Notes: generated by a model not told the origin, from the letters alone. A stretch of DNA of 64,000 nt from Patescibacteria group bacterium (GCA_018813295.1 JAHJBZ010000033.1:22909-86908), one strand, 5' to 3'; positions 50,670 through 57,901 are shown, counted from the stretch's first letter. Numbers and translations: made by a program.

Positions 50670-50803
50670 TGTCTGAACTGGTGATCGCACTGATTTTTTT
50701 ACCCCACAAGCCCGCAGGCGAGGATAGCTATCCTCGCTTACGGATATTGGGGTTGCAAGGGAAATCAAGAAATCCTTTAATCAAGAAAATCAAGGTTCAG
50801 ACA
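50670..50803. mobile_element. TGTCTGAAC hairpin element, copy 4, with nested palindrome
   Basis: 134 bp between ATGTCTGAAC and GTTCAGACAT. Its loop contains a GC-rich insert with a perfect 20-bp palindrome GCGAGGATAGCTATCCTCGC at 50718-50737, flanked by ACCCCA and TGGGGT: one repeat family nested within another. Confidence 0.85.
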
Positions 50804-50809
50804 TTTAAT

Positions 50810-50838
50810 TTGACCAATCCCATAAAAATTGCTAAATT
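50810..50838 (+). promoter_or_regulatory. Promoter of the small acidic paralogue pair
   Basis: TTGACC, a 17-bp spacer and TAAATT, about 32 nt before the ATG at 50871. Confidence 0.55.
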
Positions 50839-50870
50839 AACTCTCCTAATATTTTTCAACTTAAATTATT

Positions 50871-51155
50871 ATGCCTACTGACAATGAAAATTTGGAATGG
50901 AGAATAATAGATGAAGACACTGGTGTTGTGTCATTTGTTTTAGAAGATCAAAGATCCGGTGCTGAATTGGTTAATATAACTTGTTGCAGTCGAGCGGAAT
51001 GTGTTGCAACTTTAGCTATAGGGATGGGTGATAACAAACCAGTAAACACCATGACTGAAATTGAAGGCGCAATACAATCAAATCATCTTGAACAACTACC
51101 TCGAGATCTTAGAGATAGAATTGATGGATTTTTGATGGCTGGTAGAATAAACTAA
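50871..51155 (+). CDS. Small acidic ORFan, member 1 of a tandem pair
   Basis: 94 aa, no signal or membrane segment. A C-terminal ELEQ-type helix (NTMTEIEGAIQSNHLEQLPRDLRDRIDGFL) aligns with the next gene's SSVKEMDDLLKARDLEELATEHRGVVDGIL, and the preceding VVSFVLED / EISFCLES strands also match, so the pair are paralogues. I do not recognise a family. Possibly a small regulator or protein-binding module. Confidence 0.6.
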   Translation: MPTDNENLEWRIIDEDTGVVSFVLEDQRSGAELVNITCCSRAECVATLAIGMGDNKPVNTMTEIEGAIQSNHLEQLPRDLRDRIDGFLMAGRIN

Positions 51156-51185
51156 TCAAACCTTAATTTTTTAACCCCAAATATT

Positions 51186-51476
51186 ATGAATTGGACAATG
51201 AAAGGCAATCCTGCAGAAGGCGATGAAATATCTTTTTGTCTGGAGTCACCTACGGCAAATAAGGAAGCCAGTCTTGTTTTGGCTGAATTAACCATTAACC
51301 GTGGAGACCTCTCTGCCGTTCTTAGAATCGGAGGTGATGAGCATAATGTATCCAGCGTTAAAGAGATGGATGATTTGTTAAAAGCAAGAGATCTTGAAGA
51401 GTTAGCTACGGAACATCGTGGTGTAGTTGATGGCATATTGGCAATGATCAGCTGGAAGGTGGATGAATTAGATTAA
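51186..51476 (+). CDS. Small acidic ORFan, member 2 of a tandem pair
   Basis: 96 aa, paralogue of the gene 30 nt upstream (see there for the shared blocks). Ends 1 nt before the convergent ygjP-like gene's stop codon. Function unknown. Confidence 0.6.
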   Translation: MNWTMKGNPAEGDEISFCLESPTANKEASLVLAELTINRGDLSAVLRIGGDEHNVSSVKEMDDLLKARDLEELATEHRGVVDGILAMISWKVDELD

Positions 51477-52286
51477 TCAAACCTTCAACAAATACTGATT
51501 TTCCCTTAACCATTTTCTGACTACTTTGTAGTTCGGGATTTTTTCTGCAACCAGATTCCAGAATTTTGCGCTGTGATTCATGACTTTTAGGTGGCACAAT
51601 TCGTGGACGACTACGTAATCGATTACCTCGATTGGTGCCATAACTAAACGCCAGTTGAAATTCAGGTTTTTACGAACTGAACAACTCCCCCACCGGCTTT
51701 TTTGGTTGCGGAGGGTTACGCGGTTGTATTTAAGTTGATAATATTCATTAAAAAATTCCAGACGGTCGTGGACGACTTCGCTTGCCTTTTTTTTATAAAA
51801 ATTCTCAATGGTCTTTTTGATGATCCTCTGCTGAGGGAGTCCGCCGCGGCGGACCTTGGTCCCGAAGCTGTCGGCCGCCGAACCAGGGCAGAGCCCTGCT
51901 CCGTCGGAAATGCGGTGATACAAATTGACTATCATTTTATCTTCTCTAATTCGGATTGATGGGCGTTTTTTTTCGCTTGGACGGACGGTGAGCGTTACGG
52001 GTTCTCCGAAATAATAGAACCTATCCCCTGTTTCGTATTTGGGAGCGGGGTGTAGGTTGTTTTGTTTTTCGATTTTTTCCCATTGTTTAATTATCCAAGG
52101 CGTTTGCTTTTTTATAAAGCTGTTAATTTCAAACTTCATAGCAAAACGTGGCACAACGAGTGATATTTGCCGGTTTTCTGAATCGACTTGCAGTTTTAAC
52201 CGCCGGGCACGAGTGCTTTTTCGGATAGCGAATGGGATTTGTTGATTTTCTATGTCTATGTGGTCCATTTTATAACTAAAGGGCAA
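51477..52286 (-). CDS. YgjP-like metallopeptidase-fold protein (M48/SprT-like)
   Basis: 269 aa with DUF45/YgjP organisation: QKSRWGSCSVRKNLNFNWRLVMAP and the zinc motif VVHELCHLKVMNHSAKFW (HELCH then a distal His region). Members are small zinc proteins of uncertain proteolytic activity. Residues about 126-152 (GAGLCPGSAADSFGTKVRRG) come from an in-frame GC palindromic element; removing it leaves a protein of the usual 240 aa. It sits between a beta-rich N-terminal half and the metal domain, so the fold may tolerate it. Confidence 0.85.
   Translation of the reverse strand: MPFSYKMDHIDIENQQIPFAIRKSTRARRLKLQVDSENRQISLVVPRFAMKFEINSFIKKQTPWIIKQWEKIEKQNNLHPAPKYETGDRFYYFGEPVTLTVRPSEKKRPSIRIREDKMIVNLYHRISDGAGLCPGSAADSFGTKVRRGGLPQQRIIKKTIENFYKKKASEVVHDRLEFFNEYYQLKYNRVTLRNQKSRWGSCSVRKNLNFNWRLVMAPIEVIDYVVVHELCHLKVMNHSAKFWNLVAEKIPNYKVVRKWLRENQYLLKV
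51831..51907 (-). repeat. Composite GC palindromic element inside the ygjP-like gene
   Basis: 77 bp carrying the palindrome TCCGCCGCGGCGGA (51840-51853), an inner GGGCAGAGCCC and a terminal CCGTCGG. It is the shuffled equivalent of the intergenic element at 40815-40894. Confidence 0.85.
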
Positions 52287-52409
52287 TTAACTTAAGGGCC
52301 TTTCAGTTCTTTAGTTCATAAGCCCATGCGTTACATTAAGAATACACTTTAACAAAATTTAAAAAAACGTTAAACTACTTCCAGTAATATCAAATAACAA
52401 AAAAATAAA

Positions 52410-53159
52410 ATGCACGAAACATCATTTGTTAGTGAACTCAAAAGGGCCGTTCAAATTGTCCTTTTTAATGAGCAGGAAATGAATCACCTTGCCGGTGATA
52501 AAGGTAAAACCAAATATGGTTTATATATAATCATTACTGGCGCTTTACTCGTATTACTGAGTAATATGGCTTTTTTAAGCGGATTTGTGTTTATTGGATC
52601 CAGCCTTTTTATGGCTTTGAAACAGGTGCTCATAATGATTATTGGAATTTATTTAACCAGTCTTATCGCTCAAAAGGTATTTAAAGGGCATGGAACGCAT
52701 GATGGATTTTTCCGGGTTGCGGCTTATGGTTCTATCCTCGCATGGCTGGGAGCTTTGCAGCCTTTCCTTATGAGAATATTTGGTATTTTTGGGGGAGCAT
52801 TCGGCCTTTTCAGCCTTATTGTGGGGATTTGGTCTTTAATACTTATGTATGTGATTATCAAAACTGTTCATAAATTAGCCAGTGGAGGTGCATTGGGCAC
52901 TATGGCAATTATGATTGGTATCAGCATTATTATTGGAATGCTTCTTGGTTATGGAAAAGGTGGTTATGGTTATATGAATAAGTCATATGATTTTGCCACT
53001 CCTTTTGGTGAAGCAACTGTTGATGTGTTGGATGAAGATAGTTTTGAAATGAATATTCCAGGGGAAGATGGGATGGGGAATGTAAGAATGGAAGATGGAA
53101 CTATGACAATTACCGGGCCGGATGGAGAAACTATGACTATTACTATTCCTGAACGCTAA
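52410..53159 (+). CDS. Yip1-family membrane protein
   Basis: 249 aa. Five hydrophobic helices between residues about 35 and 180, with the Yip1 layout; the GYGKGGYGYMN loop and an acidic C-terminal tail rich in DGET and MTITGPDGETM follow. The C-terminal 60 residues look extended and possibly cell-surface or disordered. Yip1 proteins in bacteria have no fixed role. It is in its own transcript with a repeat on either side. Confidence 0.75.
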   Translation: MHETSFVSELKRAVQIVLFNEQEMNHLAGDKGKTKYGLYIIITGALLVLLSNMAFLSGFVFIGSSLFMALKQVLIMIIGIYLTSLIAQKVFKGHGTHDGFFRVAAYGSILAWLGALQPFLMRIFGIFGGAFGLFSLIVGIWSLILMYVIIKTVHKLASGGALGTMAIMIGISIIIGMLLGYGKGGYGYMNKSYDFATPFGEATVDVLDEDSFEMNIPGEDGMGNVRMEDGTMTITGPDGETMTITIPER

Positions 53160-53275
53160 CAATTATTCTTTTGAATAATGAACATTGATTAACGATTGTT
53201 GATTTTAGATCTAAGCCTTAATTCGTAAATAAATCAAAAATCAAATATCTTTGTTCATTATTCTTGATTCATTAA
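53160..53275. repeat. Word hairpin GAATAATGAACATTGATTAACG
   Basis: GAATAATGAAC and GATTTTAGATC on the left are complemented by AAAAATCAAATATC and GTTCATTATTCTTGATTC on the right. Confidence 0.6.
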
Positions 53276-53280
53276 AATTT

Positions 53281-53883
53281 ATGAAAAAAGGTCTACCCCC
53301 AAAGAAGGGCTATGCTCGCTATGCTGGAGAATACGACGAAAAGGAAAAATTTTGGGATAGTTTTGAAAAAGATTACCTGAAACCTTATATAGAATCTGCA
53401 AAAGATAAAAAGGTGCTCGATGCCGGAGCTGGTACTGGGCGCCTTTCTTTGCGTTTACATAAAGCTGGTGCTGAGGTGACTTCACTCGATATTTCACCGG
53501 AAATGCTTATCTTACTTGGCCAAAAAAACTCTGAGATTGAGGTAGTTGAGGGTGATATGGAAGCGATGCCTTTTGAGGATGACAGTTTTGATATGGTTTT
53601 TTCCAGCCTTGCACTCGTTCACTTAAAAAAGATCGATGTGTTTTTGGATGAATGTTACAGGGTACTTAAAGATGATGGAAAATTAGTGCTCGTAAATATT
53701 CATTACCGCAAACCCTTGGTGCTTCACGACGGCCAGGGTAGATACACCATTCAATGCTATAACCATTTTCCCAGGCATGTGCGAAAAGCCGCAGAGGAGT
53801 TAGCCTTTGGCGTTGAAAAAGAGATTATGGTAACTGAAGGGGATGATGTTTGGGTGAGTCAAATATTAATTTTGAAAAAATAG
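53281..53883 (+). CDS. Class I SAM-dependent methyltransferase
   Basis: 200 aa from ATG 53281 (MKKGLPPKKGYARYAGEYDE). AdoMet site VLDAGAGTGRLSLRLHKAGA, acidic loop SLDISPEMLILL, and FDMVFSSLALVHL. UbiE/Methyltransf_11-like, substrate unknown. The ATG at 53281 is chosen because the ten codons upstream come from a word hairpin. Confidence 0.88.
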   Translation: MKKGLPPKKGYARYAGEYDEKEKFWDSFEKDYLKPYIESAKDKKVLDAGAGTGRLSLRLHKAGAEVTSLDISPEMLILLGQKNSEIEVVEGDMEAMPFEDDSFDMVFSSLALVHLKKIDVFLDECYRVLKDDGKLVLVNIHYRKPLVLHDGQGRYTIQCYNHFPRHVRKAAEELAFGVEKEIMVTEGDDVWVSQILILKK

Positions 53884-53966
53884 ACCCAGTATGCTCACAC
53901 TGAAACTGAAACAGTTGCAAACTATGTTTGAGTTTCTGCTTCTGGATACTGCATACAGTATTACAC

Positions 53967-54248
53967 TTATTTGCCATGTGGGTTTGTAGCCCTATGTAAA
54001 TCGCATGGTATACCCTTTTCACGCGCACGCAGTATAAGGGCGTCTGCTAGACCTGCATTATCATCTGGATACCTACTGATCAATTCTCTTAATATAGCCG
54101 CAAATCCTGAAGGCCTGTGTAGCACAGTTATAACTTGATCCAACCTAGCCCGCGCATCTCTTGCTGTTTGTTCAGCTTCAGTACCAGTTTTTGGTTGCAC
54201 TTCTGGATCTTGTGAAATTGGTGGTGTTTTTGGAGGGGTTTGAGACAT
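53967..54248 (-). CDS. Small hypothetical protein, paralogue of the next gene
   Basis: 93 aa. A Pro/Thr-rich N-terminus (MSQTPPKTPPISQDPEVQP) leads into GTEAEQTARDARARLDQVIT and a helical C-terminal half. It aligns with 54262-54552 across its length. No recognised family. It shares the leftward transcript with its paralogue, 13 nt apart. Confidence 0.6.
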   Translation of the reverse strand: MSQTPPKTPPISQDPEVQPKTGTEAEQTARDARARLDQVITVLHRPSGFAAILRELISRYPDDNAGLADALILRAREKGIPCDLHRATNPHGK

Positions 54249-54261
54249 ATTATATATCTAT

Positions 54262-54552
54262 TTACAATTCGTAAGTTCTTTTTTTCTCTTCTGCCTGAAG
54301 TGCAGCTAGCCTTGCCCTTTCGCTCTTTAGGTCATCTCCTGGGTATTCTCTAACTATTTCTGTTAGTCGTTTAACAAATGGGGCGCCTCTTGTCATTAGT
54401 TTAATTGTAATTGTTTGTATACTACTTCTCACAGCTTCTGCTGTTCGTTCAGCTTCAGTGCCATTTTCTGGCTGCTCGCCCGGACCAACGTCCGCTTGGA
54501 CGGGCTTATCTGGGTTTGTTAAAATTACTGTTTTTGGAGGGCGTTTATGCAT
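54262..54552 (-). CDS. Small hypothetical protein with in-frame palindromic insert
   Basis: 96 aa, paralogue of the gene at 53967-54248: MHKRPPKT and ENGTEAERTAEAVRSS, then REYPGDD aligns with SRYPDDN. Between them lies an extra run of about ten codons (DKPVQADVGPG) absent from the paralogue; it is exactly the 28-bp imperfect palindrome at 54478-54505. This is direct evidence that the palindrome was inserted in a coding sequence in frame. Function unknown. Confidence 0.65.
   Translation of the reverse strand: MHKRPPKTVILTNPDKPVQADVGPGEQPENGTEAERTAEAVRSSIQTITIKLMTRGAPFVKRLTEIVREYPGDDLKSERARLAALQAEEKKRTYEL
54478..54505. repeat. Imperfect 28-bp palindrome inside the 96-aa gene
   Basis: GCCCGGACCAA and TTGGACGGGC arms around CGTCCGC. 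Missing from the paralogue at 53967-54248. Confidence 0.75.
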
Positions 54553-54584
54553 GATTATCAGTTAAAAAATCAAATCCGTTTAAA

Positions 54585-54613
54585 AATATACTACATATTC
54601 TCATTGTAGTCAA
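54585..54613 (-). promoter_or_regulatory. Promoter of the 96-aa/93-aa gene pair
   Basis: TTGACT, a 17-bp spacer and TATATT on the minus strand, about 33 nt before the ATG at 54552. Confidence 0.6.
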
Positions 54614-54633
54614 GCATGTTTTAAATTTGCTAA

Positions 54634-55179
54634 TTACTTAATCAAATCCAGAAACTCGCTTCTGGTGTTTAAGTTAGAGCGGAATGGGCCTGTGAATGAT
54701 GAAGTGGTAATTTCACAATTCTGTTTTTCCACCCCGCGGGCTTTCATACACAAGTGAGTGGCTTTTATTACAACTCCGACTCCGTTTGGCTTAAGTAGCT
54801 CCATCAAAGTATCTGCGATTTGTTTTGTTAGGCGCTCTTGGTTTTGCAAACGGCGTGCAAATATCTCTACCATACGCGGTATTTTGGAAAGTCCGATTAT
54901 TTTGTCATCCGGTAAATAACCGACGTAGACTTTCCCAAAAAATGGAAGCATGTGATGTTCGCACATTGAATAAAAATCAATATCGCGAGCAATAATCATC
55001 TCGTCATACCCCTCATTATCAAAAACTGTGACAGCTTTTTTAGGATCTTTTTTATATCCGCCGTATAATTTTTCAAAACTCTTTGCTACACGCTTTGGCG
55101 TTTCAATTAAACCCTCACGATCTGGATCATCGCCGATTCCAGCGATTATTTTTTTGATTAGTGGTTCTAAGTTAGTCAT
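54634..55179 (-). CDS. folE: GTP cyclohydrolase I
   Basis: Makes 7,8-dihydroneopterin triphosphate from GTP. 181 aa with DREGLIETPKRVAKSFEKLY, the zinc ligands in SMCEHHMLPFFGKVYVGYLP, and RMVEIFARRLQNQERLTKQI. The third ligand Cys lies in LCMKARGVEKQNCEITTSSF. It is 2 nt behind folK and is the type I (zinc) enzyme. Provides both folate and possibly queuosine precursor. Confidence 0.97.
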   Translation of the reverse strand: MTNLEPLIKKIIAGIGDDPDREGLIETPKRVAKSFEKLYGGYKKDPKKAVTVFDNEGYDEMIIARDIDFYSMCEHHMLPFFGKVYVGYLPDDKIIGLSKIPRMVEIFARRLQNQERLTKQIADTLMELLKPNGVGVVIKATHLCMKARGVEKQNCEITTSSFTGPFRSNLNTRSEFLDLIK

Positions 55180-55181
55180 TT

Positions 55182-55709
55182 TTATAAAAAGGGAGTTACT
55201 TCATGATCATCTTCCAGATTATCAAGAATATATTTATAAATTTGCCCAGTTCTTGGGTCTTTAAGGCCTGAATCTAGCTCGACAAGAGGCTCTAAAACAA
55301 AACGACGATCCATTATGTGGCGGTGTGGGATTTGCAATTCGGGTAAATCGATTACCTCTTCATTGTATAACAAGATGTCGATATCAATTTCACGCGGTCC
55401 ACCATCATGTTTTTTAGTGCGACCTAAATCCTGTTCAATTGTTTGGAACTCACGGAGTAGGTCATTTGGCTGCAGGGACGTTTTTATTTGCAGCACTTGA
55501 TTCAAAAACCAATCTTTCCCAGATTCGGAATGTGGATGCTCCCCATCCTCCATCCAAGGCTCGGTTTCGTAAACCTGTGACTCGGTGATTATTTCGATAT
55601 CGGGATGATTAACCATTTTCTCTTTCGCCGCATCCAAAAAGTCGAGACGATCACCCATGTTGGAGCCAATTGATAGGTATGCGATGATTTTTGGTGATTC
55701 TTTTTGCAT
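55182..55709 (-). CDS. folK: 6-hydroxymethyl-7,8-dihydropterin pyrophosphokinase
   Basis: HPPK, 175 aa. AYLSIGSNMGDRLDFLDAA, VYETEPWMEDG, FLNQVLQIKTSL, DLGRTKKHDGGPREIDIDILLYN and PHRHIMDRRFVLEPL are all present. It has no fused FolB or FolP. Fills the step after dihydroneopterin is cleaved, which in this cluster can only come from the PTPS below. Confidence 0.96.
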   Translation of the reverse strand: MQKESPKIIAYLSIGSNMGDRLDFLDAAKEKMVNHPDIEIITESQVYETEPWMEDGEHPHSESGKDWFLNQVLQIKTSLQPNDLLREFQTIEQDLGRTKKHDGGPREIDIDILLYNEEVIDLPELQIPHRHIMDRRFVLEPLVELDSGLKDPRTGQIYKYILDNLEDDHEVTPFL

Positions 55710-55728
55710 AATTTGTGGTTTTAGTAAT

Positions 55729-55845
55729 TGTCTTACGTTTGCGTTTGCGATTGGCGTATCGTCTAACGACTATCATCTAGCGTCTTGTATTCAGACGTTG
55801 GCCGTAAGACGAATACCGAAACGGGCATCGCCAACGCGAACGAAA
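55729..55845. repeat. Word hairpin GTCTTACGTTTGCG between folK and PTPS
   Basis: GTCTTACG and TTGCGATTGGCGTATCG on the left are complemented by CGTAAGACG and CATCGCCAACGCG on the right. Confidence 0.6.
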
Positions 55846-55848
55846 CCG

Positions 55849-56190
55849 TTATCCGTTATAAATGGCGAATGAATCAGAAGTCTCCCAAATACGTATCTCT
55901 ACTAATCCAGGAAGCTCAGGCTTTAGTTGTTCCCACGCCCATACACACATGTTCTCTACTGATGCATGCTCCAGAGTATCGTTGATATTTGCATGATCCC
56001 ATTTATCGATGACTTTTGCGTTCACAATTTTCTTAATTTCCGCAAAATCCATAACAAGACCATTTGGCTGCATATCGCCCTCTATGGTAGCGCGCATGCG
56101 GTATGTGTGACCGTGCAGATTTTCACACTTGCCGTGGTAATCCTTTAAAAAATGGGCTGAGTCGAAGGTGAATTCCTTAGCGATTTTCAT
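55849..56190 (-). CDS. PTPS-I/III type pterin synthase, predicted FolB bypass
   Basis: 113 aa, COG0720 fold. N-terminal FDSAHFLKDYHGKCENLHGHTY provides the zinc His pair and the CExxHGH motif, carrying both the Cys of QueD-type and the Glu of PTPS-III. Known members with both residues make 6-hydroxymethyl-dihydropterin directly from dihydroneopterin triphosphate, as well as CPH4. Conserved DFAEIKKIV and DHANIND follow. It lies in the fol cluster where folB should be; no folB is seen in the window. Activity is therefore predicted for folate, perhaps in addition to queuosine. Confidence 0.9.
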   Translation of the reverse strand: MKIAKEFTFDSAHFLKDYHGKCENLHGHTYRMRATIEGDMQPNGLVMDFAEIKKIVNAKVIDKWDHANINDTLEHASVENMCVWAWEQLKPELPGLVEIRIWETSDSFAIYNG

Positions 56191-56218
56191 TTTGTGGGAT
56201 TAAAAATCTTTGCTGATT

Positions 56219-56320
56219 CGTTTTGCTGGCTCTCCGCCTAAGGCGGACACGTGGAGTCCAGCAAGGCGGATAAAACCGGACATCGCTGACTCCAGGTACA
56301 ACCGTGGAGCCAGCTGAGTG
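56219..56320. repeat. Repeat block GCTGACTCCAGGT, copy 2
   Basis: GCTGGCTC with GCCTAAGGCGG hairpin, then CGCTGACTCCAGGTACAACC and GGAGCCAGC, matching 24545-24640. Confidence 0.75.
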
Positions 56321-56362
56321 GACAGGGCCTACATAATAACCAAAATAAAGTAAAAATTAAAC

Positions 56363-56390
56363 TTGACTTAAATAAGGATTCATTTATAAT
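56363..56390 (+). promoter_or_regulatory. Promoter of the 56.4 kb small genes
   Basis: TTGACT, a 16-bp spacer and TATAAT; predicted start about 26 nt before the ATG at 56423. Confidence 0.7.
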
Positions 56391-56422
56391 TTGACGCCCA
56401 ATTAATTTTTAATGCCCCCATT

Positions 56423-56647
56423 ATGAATAAACCAAAAAATTCTCCTTTTCCTCCCGAAGAAGAATTGCGAGGAATGAAACCTGATAAGCTGCGTGCCCTT
56501 GTAACCAAAGTGACTGGCATTCCTATTGATGGAACAAGAAATGGTTTTGATGCAGTAACTTCAACCAGAAGAGTTGCTTTACATGAAGCCAGAAGAGATA
56601 CAAGACAAGCACTTAGCCCTGAAGAAGAGTTGCTGAGACAGAAATAA
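56423..56647 (+). CDS. Small hypothetical protein
   Basis: 74 aa, basic and Arg/Glu-rich (EEELRGMKPDKLRALVTKVTGI, RRVALHEARRDTRQALSPEEELLR). No membrane segment. A strong promoter precedes it. Not recognised; it is followed 31 nt later by another small gene. Confidence 0.6.
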   Translation: MNKPKNSPFPPEEELRGMKPDKLRALVTKVTGIPIDGTRNGFDAVTSTRRVALHEARRDTRQALSPEEELLRQK

Positions 56648-56678
56648 ATTATAAATTTGCCCCCTAACTTTTTTAAGT

Positions 56679-56945
56679 ATGAATAATAATCCTGACCGCA
56701 GAGATCAGCCTACAGATAGAGCTTTTAGCAACGCTGAAACCTTACTTTCTTTTGCATTGGAACAAATAGCTCAAGATGTTGCAAGGGCTGAAGCGCCAGT
56801 AGGAGATATGGGCTTTGATGCTGAAGACCCTATTATATTGCCAGATATGCCTGATCATGAAAGAGAAGATATGTTTGCTGACCCATCTCAGGCGGCATTA
56901 TTAGCAATCCCTGGATTTCGCGATAAAATTGAAAATGCGTTTTAA
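56679..56945 (+). CDS. Small acidic hypothetical protein
   Basis: 88 aa, acidic and Ala/Asp-rich (DMGFDAEDPIILPDMPDHER). No recognised domain. Its end overlaps folP, on the other strand, by 4 nt. Likely co-transcribed with the 74-aa gene. No function proposed. Confidence 0.6.
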   Translation: MNNNPDRRDQPTDRAFSNAETLLSFALEQIAQDVARAEAPVGDMGFDAEDPIILPDMPDHEREDMFADPSQAALLAIPGFRDKIENAF

Positions 56946-57724
56946 TTTAAATCCTTCTTCATCTCCTCAACCGCATGCATTCTTACAATGCTTGCGCCGT
57001 TTTGAATTGCCTTCAGGCTTAGTTCGACTGAGGGTTTGTCGCGTTCTTCGAGCTCGCCACCCAAAAATGACTTGCGGGATACACCGACGAGGATTGGATA
57101 GCCGAGTTGTTTTAATTCGAGGAGTCTTTCGATAATTTCGAAACTGTATTTTGGTTCTGCGGAAACGAACATGCCCATGCCCGGATCGATTATGATTTTA
57201 TCTTCATCAAAACCTGCATCGATTAAGTCAACTATTTGGCCGATTAGGAATGTTTTAATGCTTGCGATTACATCATCGTATTCAACTTTTTCAGTTGTAG
57301 TGCGGGGAGTGTCATCTTTGGAATACATTAAAACAACGTAAGGTTGGTAGCGAATTAAAACGTCGATCATGTCCGGATCACCGCGAAGAGCCGTTACATC
57401 GTTTACTATCTGGAAGCCATTTTCCAGAGCGTACTGCGCAACAGGTGCTTTGTAAGTGTCGATGGAAAATAGGACCTTTTCGGTTAATTTATTTTTCGCG
57501 ATATAATCGATTACTGGTTTTACACGGTTCATTTCCGTTCTCAGACTGACATTGGTGGATCCGGGGCCAGTGGACTCACCGCCAATATCTATGATATCCG
57601 CCCTCTCCTTAATCAAATCCGAAATTCGAGTTTCGAAATTCGAATCATATTTTCCTCCATCTGAAAAAGAATCAGGTGTTACATTTACAATGCCCATGAT
57701 TTGGGGGTTTTCAAAATCCATCAA
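56942..57724 (-). CDS. folP: Dihydropteroate synthase
   Basis: Joins 6-hydroxymethyl-dihydropterin pyrophosphate with pABA. 260 aa: GIVNVTPDSFSDGGKY (loop 1), DIGGESTGPGSTNVSLRTEMNR, VLFSIDTYKAPVAQYAL, IIDPGMGMFVSAEP, GVSRKSFLGGELEERD. The sulfonamide loops look normal. Runs leftward into the folate cluster but with two small rightward genes between. Confidence 0.95.
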   Translation of the reverse strand: MMDFENPQIMGIVNVTPDSFSDGGKYDSNFETRISDLIKERADIIDIGGESTGPGSTNVSLRTEMNRVKPVIDYIAKNKLTEKVLFSIDTYKAPVAQYALENGFQIVNDVTALRGDPDMIDVLIRYQPYVVLMYSKDDTPRTTTEKVEYDDVIASIKTFLIGQIVDLIDAGFDEDKIIIDPGMGMFVSAEPKYSFEIIERLLELKQLGYPILVGVSRKSFLGGELEERDKPSVELSLKAIQNGASIVRMHAVEEMKKDLN

Positions 57725-57731
57725 TTAGATA

Positions 57732-57893
57732 TTAGAGTGAAAATTGAAAATTGAAAATTGAAAATTTATATGTGGTATAAGTGGACAATTTACTCCTGTT
57801 TCTATAAGATTACATTTGACATATGACATTTAACATTTGACATTTTGGATTACAAGTCAAAGGTCAATGGTCAAATGTCAATTGTATGAATTA
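57732..57893. repeat. Word repeats GAAAATTGAAAATT and TGACATATGACATTT
   Basis: Between divergent folP and sdaAB: four tandem GAAAATT copies, then TGACATATGACATTTAACATTTGAC against GGTCAATGGTCAAATGTCAATTG complement words. Confidence 0.6.
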
Positions 57894-57901
57894 AAGTTGC
57901 C

